Below are positions 11,196 through 26,100 of a stretch of 64,000 nucleotides of DNA, piece after piece. The notes beneath the pieces were generated by a model. The model saw only the letters and a list, made by a program, of their open reading frames with translations, was not told the origin of the DNA and searched no databases. How positions within the stretch are numbered: the stretch's first letter is position 1; each line of letters begins with the position of its first letter. The translations under genes were made by a program, and so were the position numbers. Source of the DNA: Chlorella sorokiniana (Eukaryota > Chlorophyta > Trebouxiophyceae > Chlorellales > Chlorellaceae). The DNA lies in assembly GCA_025917655.1 (NCBI GenBank), contig CP084609.1, forward strand, positions 496,001 to 560,000, in the 5' to 3' direction.

Positions 11196-14100
11196 ATGGT
11201 CGGCTTGCGACCGCACGACATCGATTTTTATCTTGAGCCCGATGTCTGGGCTGATGAGGAAGATGACGAGCCCGGGAGTGGCATACAAGTGAGCTCAGTT
11301 GGCTGGGTGCCGGCAGTGTTATAGCTTTCGCTGTGTGTTTCTCACTGCTGGTTTCGTCATTTTGGTGTGGCAACTTAACGGCGCCACGACTATTGTCACC
11401 AGCGGTCGGCTCTTACGGCAACCAACGGTTTCTGTGCTTGTCCGCTTGGCAGGACCTCGCTCCAGTGGCCCCAGTCGCACATGATTCGCATCCTAAAGCT
11501 CTCACGGCAAGTGTGTGGCGAGGACCTGCCGAACAAGCGCCGCTTGGAGATGCCTGCAGGACGGTGAGGAGGAACGCATTTGTTGTGTTGATCGACAATT
11601 CCTTGCGACATTGCATTGATACTGATACTGAGGAGACATACTGCATTTGCGTATTCAGGTGCCGCTCAATCGCTGGGACGTTGACAAGAGTGCCCTGAGC
11701 CGAGGTTCTCTGCCTAAACGCTTTGGGGCATTTTTGAGTGGTGCAGAGCTTTTCGACAGCGCATTTTTTTCCATTCCAGCAACAGAGGTGTGCCCACGTA
11801 GTGTATTCTGATTTCATAGGGGATACAAGGCTGGGTTTTCGTGTTTTATGCTACAATTGCTATGTAGTGTGCAGGCTGCTGCCATTGATGCGCAACACAG
11901 ACTTCTGCTGGAGGGCTGCAGCGAGGTATTGGCTTGTACCGCGATAAGTAGGCATGCGCTGCATGATCAAGGTACTGTTGCCTTGGAGGTGGGGGTCAGC
12001 ATTGGCATTAGCTATAACGAATACTTTCTCAACTCCAGCCACCAAGGCATCACTGCTTACTCTGCTACTAGCGGCACGCTGTCCGCTGCGTGCGGCCGTG
12101 TGTCATTCTCGCTAGCTTTGAAGGTGAGGCAAAGTAGACGTATCAGTATTTCACCTTCACCTTCAAGAGGTCGTAAACTATGTCCCTCCTCCGCTGCAAT
12201 GCTTTCAGGGACCTAGTGTCAGCATTGACACGGCATGCTCCTCATCCCTTGTGGCTGTGCACCTTGCATGCACGTCGTTCCTGGTGGCTGCATGTTCTCG
12301 CTGCCTTGCTGCTGGCGTCAACTTGACAATCCGGCCGGAGACTACTGCTATACTGAGCAAGGCTGGAATGCTTGCTGCCGACGGCCGATGCAAGACTCTC
12401 GATGCTTCAGCCGATGGTTATATGCGCGGGGAAGCCTGCGTTGTACATTTGCTGGAGGCACATTTGCCCAGCGCACATCGCTTCCCTCCCTCCGCCATTG
12501 TTGGGACTGCAGTCAACCAAGATGGGCGCAGCAGCAGCCTTACTGCTCCCCATGGGCCCAGCCAGCAAGCAGTTCTAAGGGAGGCCCTGAATCTCAGCGG
12601 TGTTGCGGCCCATGACATTGGAGTGCTCGAGTTGCATGGCACTGGAACTGCACTTGGTGACCCCATTGAACTAGGGGCAGCAATGTATATTCTACAGGTA
12701 CACTTGGTTATCTGTACCACATACCTGCGGTTGCGCGAGGCATTGCAGCCTGCTTTATAGCAATTAAGTTGTGGTTGCAGGGGTCATTAAGAACTCCCCT
12801 GCAGCTCCAGGCAATCAAATCGCGCATCTTGCACACTGAACCAGCCGCTGGTGCCGTTGGGTTGGCCGGTCTTGCGCTCTGCCTGGGGCGCAGTGGCAGG
12901 TACGGTCTGGGAAACCTGTCTGCTGCACATCTTGAAGGTATCTGGAATAATTCTGGTTGATGCTGTGAACAAACATGCAGTGACCACATATTCCACCTTC
13001 GAACAGTGAACGTTCACGTCCAGGGGGTCTTACAGGGAGGGGCAAGTCCCTCTGAAGCCGTATGCACTTACTTCATGCGGAGAATGCACGGTCCATCTTT
13101 CCAAAGGTAGTTACGCACTTTGCGACAATGGCGGCTTTCGACCTTGCGGTTATCATAAAACACCATGTCCCTTTTGTTGCAGCGTGCAAATGGTATGTGG
13201 TGGTGTAAGCTCATTCGCATACCAGGGCACCAACTCGCATGCTGTTTTATGTACAAGCATCCCATCGCAAGCAAGCCCTCAGTCTTTGATGTGGCAGCGA
13301 GTTACGGCGTGGTACCAGGCCAGCATCCATCCTGTTCTTCAGTTCTTTTTGAATGTGCCTCAGTTCAGGACCTCCACTTCTGCTCTGGAAGTTCGACTCA
13401 AAGGGAACGTGCAACATCCCTCATTCTCGTATCTTATAGAGAACGGGCTGTTCAACCAAACAATTATGGCTCCTGGTGCACTATTAGAAATTTGCACCGC
13501 TGCTGGGCATCTGTTAGTTGAACACAATCATGCAGATAGATTTGGGCATGGATCCCCTGTTCACGCAAACCTGCAGCCAGCAATGTTCACGTCGGAGACT
13601 CCTTTGCTTGTCTGCTTTTTTTTTCACGCTGGCATAATTTCCATGCAAATTGCTGGGCCATGCGCTCATTACTCTGCCAACGTCACTTACTTGCAAGCTC
13701 ATTGGCATTCTGATCCATTGCGTTCAAATGGCACTGGCTTTTGGGCGGCGTCCCAAAGTTCCTCACCCCATCTAGACAACTTTTCATCATTGTCAGCACA
13801 GTGTACACAATCTGCCTTGCGCTGGCTTCGCGGATCAAGTTGCGGCCCATTTGAAGTCGGAATAGGCACAGTCACCTGTGGGCAGCACCTTGTGGGTGGC
13901 TACTGCACCCATCCTACCCTATCAGAAGCACCCTTGCAACTACTGGGTGTTTGTCAACAGCAGCCAAGCATGCTGTGTGCTTGTGGCATGTACCTGCCTG
14001 ACAGGAAAGAGTCAGGTGGCGTCTTGTTCAGTGCAGCGCTGCAATTTACAAGCGGTGAGAGTTTTGTGCATTTAGAGAAGGACGCTCAGCAGCTGCTACG

Positions 14101-17100
14101 TGTCCATGAGACATTGGTCAAAGAGCTAACAACCATGAGCCAAGCGACTTCAATTGCACCTCATGATCCATCCCATCTGTCAACGTCCTGTGTAAAGAGC
14201 TCCACGTATCAAGGTCTTTGGAGGCGCATGCTACCCTCACAAACATCTGTATGGTGAGTGCAAATGATTTGAGCATATGACGTATTTATGGCCTTACGGC
14301 CCTCAGTCCAAGATAATGACTTTGATGCAGGATGGAGAGGTGGCTTGTTGTTGGCACGTATGATGTACAACGGTCAGTTCTTTGCAGAAATTTATCCTCA
14401 GAAGTTTCAAGCGCAGCGTACAAGTACGATGGAAGGTGGTTCAAGTGTGGAGTCACAGTTTTGACAGAGATAGTTGGCACCAGCGATTTGCACACCTATT
14501 GTCTGATGAAATACACTCACGTCGATGACATGCTTCTCGTACAGCAAGGTTTTTGTGCTGGTTTGCGGCGTAAAGAACCCTCATGCACGCCCTGCACTGA
14601 TGACTTTGAAGGCGTGCGGCATCAGCGGGCAGTTTACGATGTCAGCATGGCCTGGGCTGTACGGGCCAAACTGTTGGCTGCAGCACATTGCCGACTTTCA
14701 CTGATTTCTAAGGCCTCAGAAGACTTATCCTGCATGGTATTCAGTCAGTATAACCATCTTCAAGGGGCATGCATCATGAACGGACTTGCAAAGGGTGTGC
14801 ACAAGACATCGTTTCATGAGGACAGGGGTCAGTATGGTGTGTACTTGGATGTCGACAGCTTCAAGTCAACCACTCAAGAGCTCAGCTGGCTCATGCAGAG
14901 CAGCAAAGAATTTTGCTGTGCCATGCGAGGAGGTCACCTTTATGGCCAGAGATTGGTTAGGCAGACCACAGTGGCTCGACATCGCCGTCAACCCATAACG
15001 AACCAGGGCGGCACCTGCATTGTGACAGGTGGCCTGAAGGGTTTAGGCCTGGCTTATGCTTTCCAGCTGGCAAAGGGAGGGTGCCATGCCCTAGTGTTAG
15101 CATCCCGAAGCGGCATTCTTGCAGATCAGGACCTTTCTCTTCTACCAGGTAGGAAGAAACCATTGTGTGCCGAAAGATACAAAGGTTCATGACTTTTGTA
15201 CCTGTTGTGCTTGCAGGCACTGCCACATTTGTTGTGCAGCACGATGCATCAGACCCATTCTCATGCAAACGTTTTGCTTCTTGGGCTCACAACCACCTCC
15301 CAGCAGTGCACGTCTTTGCGCATGCAGCGGGTGTCCCTGCCTTTGATCTGATCATCGATATGGACTGGAAGCAATTCGCTGATGTGGTTTCACCAAAGGT
15401 GGGCAAATTGTGTTCGCAGAACTTGCACGTGTGACTGTGACTGATATCCGCCGATCACAATGTGCGTTTGGTTCCGAACTGCAGGTCGTAGGCAGTACTG
15501 TTGGAAGTGACTGCTTTCCAGTGATGTGCAAGTCTTTATTTTCTTCCACCTCAGCGGTTTGGAGCCAGGCTGGTGCGGCACACTACTCGGCTGCAAATTG
15601 TCACCTTAATTCGATTGCAGTTGCATGGCAACATGCTGGCATGCCAGCAACTGCAATTTGCTTTGGACCTTTTGGTGGGACTGGTATGGCTGCACAGTAT
15701 AGGTGGGACTTGCTTGTGCTGCTGCTGGCAGCTTTCAGCATGGTTGTAAATTGCGCCTTGCCTGGCCTGTGGCAGTGGCTCGATGAAAGCTGTCGGACTC
15801 CGTCTATTAGAAGCAAGCTGCATACTATCTGTTTTTGAACATGCACAGCTGGTATCCCAGCGATTGGAAGTCCGGTTGGTAATGCGTCAGTTCATTGGGG
15901 TCAACACCACCAAGGGAGCTTGGCTGCTTCTGGAACACTTGATGAGCTCCCCTCAGGCCCATGCCACGCAAGACAGCCCTGGCCCTCGAGCAATAGCAAC
16001 CTCGGTGTTGTTGCCTGCGCAAATGGCGATCGGCAGTGATCGCAATCAAGCTCCACCTCCATGCGGGTTAATATCAGCCTTCACATTGGATGAAGCGCGC
16101 CGCTTGGTGCTTGCCGCAGTGCAAGAGGTCCTGGGCGAGGGATGCCATATTGGCGTGGATGGCCAGTTCTCCCCAGGTGAGTTCCTCTCTTTCATTGAAG
16201 CATCTTCTATTTCTTTTATTGAAGCATGTGGGCTTCATGCAATGGTAAACTGGCAAAGTGCAAAAAAGCAACTTCATTGCTGAATACAGGGAGTATAGAC
16301 AGCCTTTCTGCTGTTGACCTCGTGCAAAAGCTTGGGCAGGCAGTTGGGATGGAGCTATCGAGCACTTTAATTTTTGACTACCCTACCGTGGATGCTCTTG
16401 CATTGCACCTTGTCCAGAAAGCGGTTCCTTGCAAGGAGCCGACAACTTTAGTTGAAGAAGATTTCCAGATTGTGGGTGCAACAACATCACGAGCAGCTCC
16501 GTACGCACGGCTGTCAATAGGCGCTCGCCTACCAAGCAAACTTGAGGATTTAGCCTCTCCACACCTTGGCTCCTGGGATGCCATTTCGAAAGTTCCCCTG
16601 TATCGGTGGGATCTCGATGTTCCGCCGGTGAGTTCTGCTTGTCAGCAAGCAAAGAAACTGAGAGATATCCAGATGTTTAAACACACACACCGACCTGAAC
16701 ACAGGACTCCCTCAAGGTCCAGTATGGTGGTTGGCTCCATGATGTTCATAGTTTTGATAGTATGTTGTTTGCTTTAAGTCGCATGGAGGCTGAAGCCATG
16801 GACCCCCAGCAACGCTTCTTGCTGGAACTTGCATTTGAGCTCATTCAAAGCATTGGTAAGAGGATCAGCCGACAAGCTTGCTGTTGCCAGTATAGAAAAC
16901 ATACTTGGGGACGTTGCTGCAGGCGTTCCTGGGAGTAGCTGTGCAGTGTTTGTTGGTATTCAACAGATGGAGTATGGCAGCCTTTTGCAGGCTCATTGCC
17001 ATGGGCTGAGCGCGTTCTCAGGTAGCTGAAGGCTCAGACGCCGGAAAAGGATTTGTCCAGAGACGTCTTTTACTTCTGCCCATTTGTGTAATAATGCAGC

Positions 17101-20100
17101 CGTTGGAACTCCATTAAGCGTAGCTGCTGGTCGACTATCATTCACATTCTCACTCACGGGCCCCTCAACGAGTATTGATACAGCCTGCTCGTCGGCATTG
17201 GTGGGCATTCACATGGCTATGCAAGGCTTCCAACTTTATACGGGAGAAGCTCTGTGCTCTGGCATAAATATGATGCTTGGGCAGCGCACTACACTCGCCG
17301 CACAGGCTGCAGGTTGGAAGTTTGCGTATATGTCTGCTGATGGACTTGTTTCTGCTATGCACAAGCAGCTTGGCCGGGTTGCCGCCCCCCGCCCCGGTGC
17401 CCCTCCCCCTCCCCCGGTGCTCCCCCCAACCCCCACCCCACACCCACCCACACCCACCCACACACACACACACACACACCACCACCACCACACACCATAC
17501 ACCACTCCCAAAACCGTGCGCGCACACAACAATCTACTAACAACAGCAACACACATTCCACACGCCACCCAACCGTTTAGGAATGCTTTCAATGGATGGT
17601 CGTTGCAAAACTCTGGACCGCACAGCTGATGGGTATGTCCGATCTGAAGCAAGCACACTCATGTTTCTGTCATCATGTTGCTCGGAAGTTAAGGCAGGCT
17701 CTCAGACAGAGCCCACATGCCAGCTATTAATGGGAACGCATGTTAACCAGGATGGACGGACAAGCAGCCTGACAGCACCTAATGGCCCCGCACAGCAACG
17801 AGCAATACACGGTGCCTTGGCTGCAGCACTACTGCACCCGGACCGCTTGATGGGCGTGGAAATGCATGGCACAGGTTTGTTAATCCTTATCTGAGCTTGT
17901 TGAACCTAGTGCCAGTGGCAGCCGCATTTTCATGACCTTTGTGTTGCAGGAACAGCACTTGGCGACCCCATTGAAGTCGGTGCTGCCGCTGGAGTGTTGG
18001 GCTCTGCACGTTCATACCGGCTTGGAGCTGCTAAATCTTGTGTGGGGCATGCAGAGCCTGCTGCTGGTGGCGTGGGCTTGATAAAAGCAGCGTTAGATTG
18101 CGGAACAGCATATGGAAGCTCCATCATGCACTTGATTGATGTGAATCCCTTCGTCGATAATGTGTTTAAGGAAAACATGGCCTCTGGAAAGTCACCAGCT
18201 TTCATTCCCAGACAGCGCGCGCCTATCCCGCTGACCATGAAAGCCACCACTCAACCAAATGAAGTTCTGGGCATTAGTGCATTTGCATTTCAAGGAACAA
18301 ATGCCCATGCTGTGGTTGCTGGACAAACCGCCAGCAGCCCAAAATTACTGCGAGGCTTGACATACCAGCTTTGGCAACGTAAATGCTGCTGGTACACTGT
18401 GCTACCACATGCTATTATCAGACAGTTTGCTTGGCAGCCAGAATGGATTACTTTCCAAGTCAACATGGATTCTGCATCTTGTGCCTACCTGAGAGACCAC
18501 AAGGTTTGCTGCAACAGCTGTTGGCAACAGCTCATACCACAAGCGAATTGAGACATTGACGTATTGTTTCGTCATGCAGGTGGATGACAATGTGATTATG
18601 CCGGCTACTGGTATGGTTGAAACGGCAGTAGCATCTATTAATGCAGCAATGAGCCCCGTAGACACACTTCCTTTATGGAGCGCAATGATCCAGTCCCCGC
18701 TTTTCATAAAACTCACAAAACACATAAAAGTGGGCTGCAGAATCTGCACATTAGATGGTCGTGTTGAGTTATGCAGTCAACAAGGCATACCATCTGCGAC
18801 TTCAAACACACACTTTTCAGCTGCCACAGGTAAAATGCTCGTCTGCCTCTGACATGAGAAGCCCCCATTAGGGCTACCTTTCACCATACCTTGCAGGGCC
18901 ACCTGTCGCCCCCATCGCTCCACTGTGCCCCTTCAGCAAAGAACATTCACTGCATTTCTGCAATCTGCCAGCTCTGCCTTTGCACGTCTCAAATTGAGAC
19001 CCAAGCAGGCTTTTCCACAAGTATACAAGAGTACAATATTGTCAGCGGTTGGATGGGTCTCTGGCTCTGGACAGTCAGCAGAGCAGCAACAACCAAGTGG
19101 CTACTTTGTTCACCCTGCTATCTTAGATGCTTCAACTCACACCACGGCCAGCATGTTTTCTTTGAGTAAAGATAGATCCACCACCTCCACCCACATACCA
19201 GTGGGACTTCATGCTTTCCTGAAACGCTCACCCCAACGGTGTGCCCAGAGGCACTTGCAAAAATCGTGGTGTATGGGCGTCTTTTCAGCGCTAGAAAGTC
19301 ACCTTTTAGCAAGTCATGCCGTTTGTTCTAAAAGACTGGGCGTCAGTGCCAGCATGCAGGGGCTGCAGCTGAAGGCATTGGCAAAGCACTCCGCAAACGC
19401 GCCGTCACCTCTTCTTTGCGCTGAGAAGGACGCTCCTAGAAACCCAAATTCATATGCAAGGGACCACTTGAGCCAACTGACATTGAAGAACCCTGCTAAG
19501 ATCCAACAGAAACTGCTTCAGATAGTAAACTCGTTACTCGGTGAAGATGTGCCCCCTGATCAGCCGCTCATGGAGGTTGGGCTTGACTCATTGGGTATGT
19601 ATGCCGAAATGCATCACGAGTTTCATGCGAGTTTGAAACAGCGCCAGTTGTGATGCACTGATTCCAGACCGTCCAACAGATCGGTGTACTGTGATGCTGA
19701 TGCAGGGGCAATGGAGCTCCACAAGCTTCTTTGCGCTGCTTTTGATGTTGATCTACCTGTGACAATCACGTTTGACTACCCAACGGTTGATGCAATATCA
19801 CGCATCATTGCTTCCGCCCTCGCTGCCGAGCCCGTTAACGTCAGCGCCTCAGCCGCCAATCTGACGTCGACAGGCATTGCTCAGCTACAGTATACAGTAA
19901 TCAACCCACAATCTCCACCTTCCTCAAGCTACATCACAGCGACTGTGAAGCGCCTGGTTGCGGAAGTCTTGGGAGGGAGGACCGCATCGGCGAGGGTACT
20001 CCTCTTGTAGAGGCAGGCATCGACTCTTTCAGTGAGGCAGTTGGCTGTGCAGATTGGATGACCAGATGCAGGTCATTATAAAGGTGATGGTTTGATGTGC

Positions 20101-23100
20101 AGGTGCATTACAGCTTCGCAGTTTGCTCAACAGTGCTTTCGATCTGGATCTGTCGGCTACTGTCGTGTATGACCACCCCTCGATTGCTGCTCTTGCAACT
20201 TTCATAGACTCCCAAATCAGTGCATCTAGTACCACCCCTCATCCAGAGCAACAGCCGTCTGAAGTGTTGGTCCATTTGAAGGCTAACAGGGTAGCAAGGG
20301 GTGGCATAACCACTGAGTCTGCGCGATTGCCTTCCCATGTTCATCATTCGCATGTCCTCAGTACATCCTCACCACTGGCACTTCAGCGCAGTCGGGGAAT
20401 GCCAGCGCTTCATACTGTCATGGTTGGCGCATCGGGAGGTACCCACATGCTGAGGAATCTGGAGGCTTGGCCGGCTTTTGGCAGCATATATTGCAGAACA
20501 CTGACGTGCCCACTGGCATACCCCTTCAGCGCTGGGATATTGAGCGGTACTATAGTGCCGAGGAGCCAGGACAGCCTGGCATGATGTATTTGCGTCTAGG
20601 ATCATTCATGTCAAACATTGATGATTTTGACAACGCTCTCTTCAGGTAACTCATTGTTCTGTTTGGTTCACATGTGTTGTGTGCTGATCGCAGTGTGCTG
20701 CTGTGTGCAGACTCAGCGTGGTAGAGGCGCTTGCAATGGAGCCGCAGGCTCGAATCTTGCTTGAGCAAACACTCGCTGCTTTTGTGGATGCGTGGGAACT
20801 GACAGGCAGCTTGCTTGACACAAAGACAGGTGCTGGGACTCCAGCGTGTGCTGCTGGCAGTGTGTGCACTATGGAAGCTTTACTCAAGGCTCACTGCTGC
20901 AGGTGTTTATGTTGGGTGCATGTACAGCGAGTACACGCAGCTTCAGCACAGCATGGGACTGCAGGTGTCGCCGAGCATAGTGACAAGCAATGGCCTTACT
21001 TATCTAGTTGGCCGTGTATCATATAGTTTTGGTTTGCAAGGTGCCATCCGCCTGGGATCACGCAAATGAATCGCTCAGACCTGGTCCAGGCGCGCATGCT
21101 TTGATCGCCCATTGGCACGCTTCCTCATTTGGCTTGCAGGCCCAAGCATCAGCACGGACACGGCATGCTCTTCCTCGTTGGTGTCTGCCCATCAAGCGCA
21201 TAAGGGCCTGCTCAGCCAAGAGACAGTGGCAGCGCTGGCAGGTGGTGTGAATACCATGCTGCTCCCCATCACCACCGCAAGCATCTGTGGTCTTGGGGCT
21301 TTGTCACCAACTGCAAGATGCAAGACATTTGATAAGTCAGCTGACGGCTATGGCCGGGGAGAGGGCGTGGGAGTTATTACGCTAGCGCCTCTGCAGTCAC
21401 AAGCGAGAGTAACAAAGGAGCCATTTGCGGTTATGTGTGGGTCAGCTGTAAATCAAGATGGGCGCAGCAGCAGTTTGACCGCGCCAAACGGGCCAAGTCA
21501 AACCGCGCTGGTCGTGGAGGCATATGCAACTGGCGCTGATACTGCTGGTAGTACTGGTTACATGTCCCTGCATGGAACAGGTGGGGCCTTGTGTAAGGAA
21601 CTTTTGCTGTCCTGATCCTCCTGTTGTACCTCATTCACATGCTGAAGCGCTGTGGAAGCAGGCACACCTCTGGGAGACCCAATTGAAGTGAACGCACTTG
21701 GTGAAGCACTCAAACTCCGCGGTTTTGTGAACGCATCGCTGGTGCTCGGGTCCATCAAATCCTGCTATGGGCACACAGAGGGCACTGCTGGAATGACAGG
21801 CATATTCCTAGCGTGTCAAGCACTACAACACCAAAACTGCCCTGCCGTGCTGAACCTTCGATGCGTAAATCCTTATGTGGAAGCAGCATTGCGTGATTGG
21901 CATACACCTGCAGCCCAAGGCAGGGTGCCAAGGCAAAGCAGCCCAGGCTGCTGTATGAAGTCCCAGATCATGGCGGGCTCCAGTTCTTTTGGCATGGGCG
22001 GCACAAACGCACATGCCACAATGACTGCAGTCACACCTTGGATATGTTGCAGTGACTGGACAGCCTGGCTTCGCAGCCGGTGAGCATTCGCCAGCATTTC
22101 CTTGTACGCTGTCTCCTGAGCAGTGTGCTCAATCTCCTGAGCAGTTTGCTCAAAATCCTGCGAACTGTTATCTTCAAATGGCGCATGTGCAGGTTTTGGC
22201 CGGCACCTAGATACCATCATCTTGCACACCGTGCTTCTCTTCATCGTGGTCGGCAGCGGTGCATGATTGAGGCACGGCTTTCTTCGCCCGGCCTCTTCCT
22301 CCTCTGGGACCATCAAGTGAGCCAGATGTCAGTGCTACCTGGAAGTGCCATGATGGACATGGCTGTCTCAAATGGACATGCACTGACACAACGGGCGCGT
22401 CCAAGTGGAGCCAGGGAGCCAACATTGGTTCTAACATCGTGTGTCATCCAAGCTCCTGTTCTTCTGAGCATATCCATGGCAGCACTGCTCCATATAGACA
22501 TCAGCTTGACAGAGGGTAGCTTTGCGATTCAAGATCTCACAAGTCGAGCAGCGCAGACTCATATGTCTGGCCGCTGCAGTGCTGTATGGATCAAGGAAAG
22601 GCCTGATCAGGCTTCGCAAGTCCTGTCAGCAGCCAAGCATTCTTTGACCAAGGACCAAAGGCCAGTGTTCTTGGCCTCTGTGAATGATCATTTGCAACAG
22701 CAGGCTCATAACCACACGGAGTGCATAGCAAACATGTTTCTTGCAACACAGACACGTACTGATGGCCATTGCTGTCATCCAGCCATCATGGACGGCTGCC
22801 TGCACCTCGCCACTTCTTTCCTGCGGCCACACAGCAAAAGGGCATCACTGGCAGTGCCGGTTGGCATGCGCTCCATGGTGGCGGAGCATGTTGAAAGTTT
22901 GTGGTGCAAGCAGAGTTTTTCTGCAAGCTGCCGCATGATGAGCTTAGCAGACGAACAAAAGAGCTACGAGAGCAATCACCTGGTGCTTGGTCCGTCTCAG
23001 ACAACGTGCGCGCCCGCAGCCAGCATCGCTGGCTTACAAGCTCGCGCAGCAGAACACATGATGGACACTCTCGGGTCAGTATCAGCCAAGCAGCGCAAAT

Positions 23101-26100
23101 TCGTTTTGGTACAAGGTGAAAGGCAAGGTGCCCCCGTTCAGCAAGAGCCTTTAATGTTGTATCACATAGTTTGGGAGCAGCCTGCATGGCAGGTCAGTCT
23201 AGCGGCAAGAGCGAACGGCGTCCGCAAGCTGATGCAATATTGGCTGCAGCGAGCTTCTCAAGTTCGGTGGCTGCCCAAGTAGTCAGCATACCCACCAAAG
23301 GCAGAGATGCTGCATTACCCCTTGGACAGTTGTTGAACCACTTTCAGCAGATTGCAGTGAAGAAGGTGATGCCGGACTTTAAAGTTTCAATATCTACGAC
23401 TGGCGTGGTATTACCTTCACGCTGCTTGCTCGCGGCTAATGGAAGCTCAGCTTCTGCGGGATCTTGGGGTATGCTGCGCGTTGCTGCCAGTGAGGTATCA
23501 AATGCCAAGTGGGGTATTGTTGATCGAGATTACGCCTCGGGCATGGGGCATTCAATGACAGATGCCACGGATGTGTATGGGTCTGTACAGAGCCACAACG
23601 TGGCTTTGCAGCCTATGCTTTACCCAGTGCGCCGACACACTTCTCAGCGCTCATCACACCGCTTGGCACTCCCAAGTGGAACCGTGCTTGTTACCGGGGG
23701 CCTTGGAGGTAGGTGCCACGACCATGCGCGTACCACCTGTGAAAGTGCTGTTGGTGATGTTCTTACACTCACACCAGATGAACTTTGGTGATGGCAGCAC
23801 TGGTGCACACCCCATGTCTGCAGGGATAGGCAATCTTGTCAGTAAATGGTTGGGAAACCAAGGTGGAGTGGAGTTGTTGCTCATCAGCCGTGCTGGACTG
23901 TCTAGTAGGGATGTGCTGCACTTGCGGGAGGCCCTCTTACCCGCAACAATTCTCCAGGGCGACACGTCCATTGCGCATGAAGCTGCAGCAGCTGTGCAAC
24001 GCGCCGGCATGAAGCAGCTGGTAGCCATCCTTCATGCTGGCGGTCTTCTGCAGGATGGCATGTTGGTGACACAGAGCGTAGGATCTCTGCGCAGCGTATG
24101 GGCTCCTAAACTGTGTTTTGTAGGGTCCACAGCCGCTAGTGCAAGGCGCCATACAGTGCAGCTTGTAGGCTTGTTCTCCTCAGTATCATCTTTCCTTGGA
24201 ACTGTGGGGCAAGTGAACTATGCAGCTGCCAACAATGCCTTGAATCACTGGGCAGAAGTTCTTCACCAAAATGGTGTTCAAGGTGAATGGATGGTGGCAG
24301 CAACTCGTTTGTATCGACTGGTCCCACCCTGCTTGCGTGCAAAAGCCAAACCTCAGTGCAGTGCACAGATTGATCAAGCCTGCCATACATTGGTCACCAA
24401 TGCCTGCAGGCAGCAGTATACTTTGGGGAGCTTGGGCAAACATCGGCATGACCTCCGGCAACAGGCTTGTGACAGCACGAGCAGAAAAGGCTGGACTCGG
24501 GCTGGTGGTTGCCACGCAGGGTCTTCAAGTGCTGCAAGGGCTGCTGTGCAACAGCTTGAGCGCCCGTCACGCTCAGGCATGCTTTGCAGCTGTGTGTTTG
24601 GGGCTCATGCGCTGCTGGGCCACCATCAATTTTGCTTTTGACATACGAGTTGACATCTGTTCATGACAGCGTCAACAAATGTGGCTGCTCTGCAGGGAAT
24701 TGCCAGCCCATTCAACTTCCATAAGCTGCTGGGAAACGTGAAAACCGTGCCTTATGTGTTCTCCTATGGGGCATCAGCCTCTCGAAGACCCAGCACTGGA
24801 GGAGTACCTGGGCGCTTTACGCAACTCCACGAAGACGTTGGCATCCAGGTTGCGGACGCTGCGGCTGTAAAGAAGCAAGTTGCTGCCCAGGTTCATTCGA
24901 TTGTTGGCGTCCAGGTTTGTCGTCTCGCATCCCAGACATGCAGCCTTTCGCTGCAGGCAACATTTTCAGGGCTTATGTCTGCAGGTTTCAGACACACAGC
25001 CGCTACTTGAGGCAGGGTTGGACTCCTTATCTGCAGTCGAGCTGCACCGTGTGCTCTCATCCACATTCAATCTGGAGATTGCTGCAACTGCGATTTTCAA
25101 TTACCCAACTATCAGCGAACTGGCAACTTATGTGTTTGAGCAGCTGCAGCAAATAGCAGCCTCTGAAGGGCATTCAGTGACGGTCAGCCCCCAAATGTGC
25201 CTGTTTCAGGACATCATACCATAGCCAGGTTTGAGGAAGAGATCTTAGGAGTTGTTGCCAGTATAATGGGTAGGCAGCCCATGCTTTCAGAGCCTTTAAT
25301 GGAGGCTGGCCTTGACAGCCTGGCAGCTGTGGAACTTCACCAAGCTTTGGAGCATCGTTTTGGGCAAGATCTGCCAAGCACAGTAATATTTGATCACCCT
25401 ACAGTGGCTGCTTTGGCAAGGCTTGTTGCTGTGCTGGTGGAACGGGCTGGACCCGTGCCATCTGCAAGCAGCGGATTTGCAATAGATGCTGGACTAGCGT
25501 CTCAGATGGAGAATGGCCCACGCAAGCCTGTCACTCACGTATTGGCCCTGTCCTGTCGGTTTCCCAAGCCTGCTGATGGGGCCGACAGGTTTTGGGCAGC
25601 GGCGATGCATGGTAATGACGTATCCCAACTGGTACCTCTTGCCCGCTGGGATCTCAACCTATATTATGAGCCAAGGGCCGCTTCTGGCAAGATGTACATG
25701 CGGTTTGGAATGTTTGTAAATGACATAGAGAATTTTGACCAAAAGGTGCCATGCGCACGGTGTCAACGGCCCTGACGTACTACAGCCTCGTGATCTCTTT
25801 ACTTGCTTGCCTCTTGCAGTTGTTCAGACTTTCTGTGTCGGAAGCACTGCCCATAGATCCACAGCAGCGAGTATTGTTAGAAGAATCATACTCTGCCCTG
25901 TACCACATCTACGCCAGGCGGGAAACCGCGACTTCAACTCTAACAGGCAAAGCTGTCGAGCACAAGCGCTCTTGCATTTGTTGACTGTGTAACTCACTTG
26001 TCAATTTACGTTGACGCAGGTGTCTACATTGGGTGCATGTATGCTGAGTATGCGCATCTGCTGCTGGAAGCTGGGATGGCAGTCTCAGCCGGCACAGCAA

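Noticed and set aside
17236-17658. Long glycine/valine- or proline/histidine-rich open frames on both strands
   Set aside because: They are translations of the C-rich and CA-repeat intron inside KS2.
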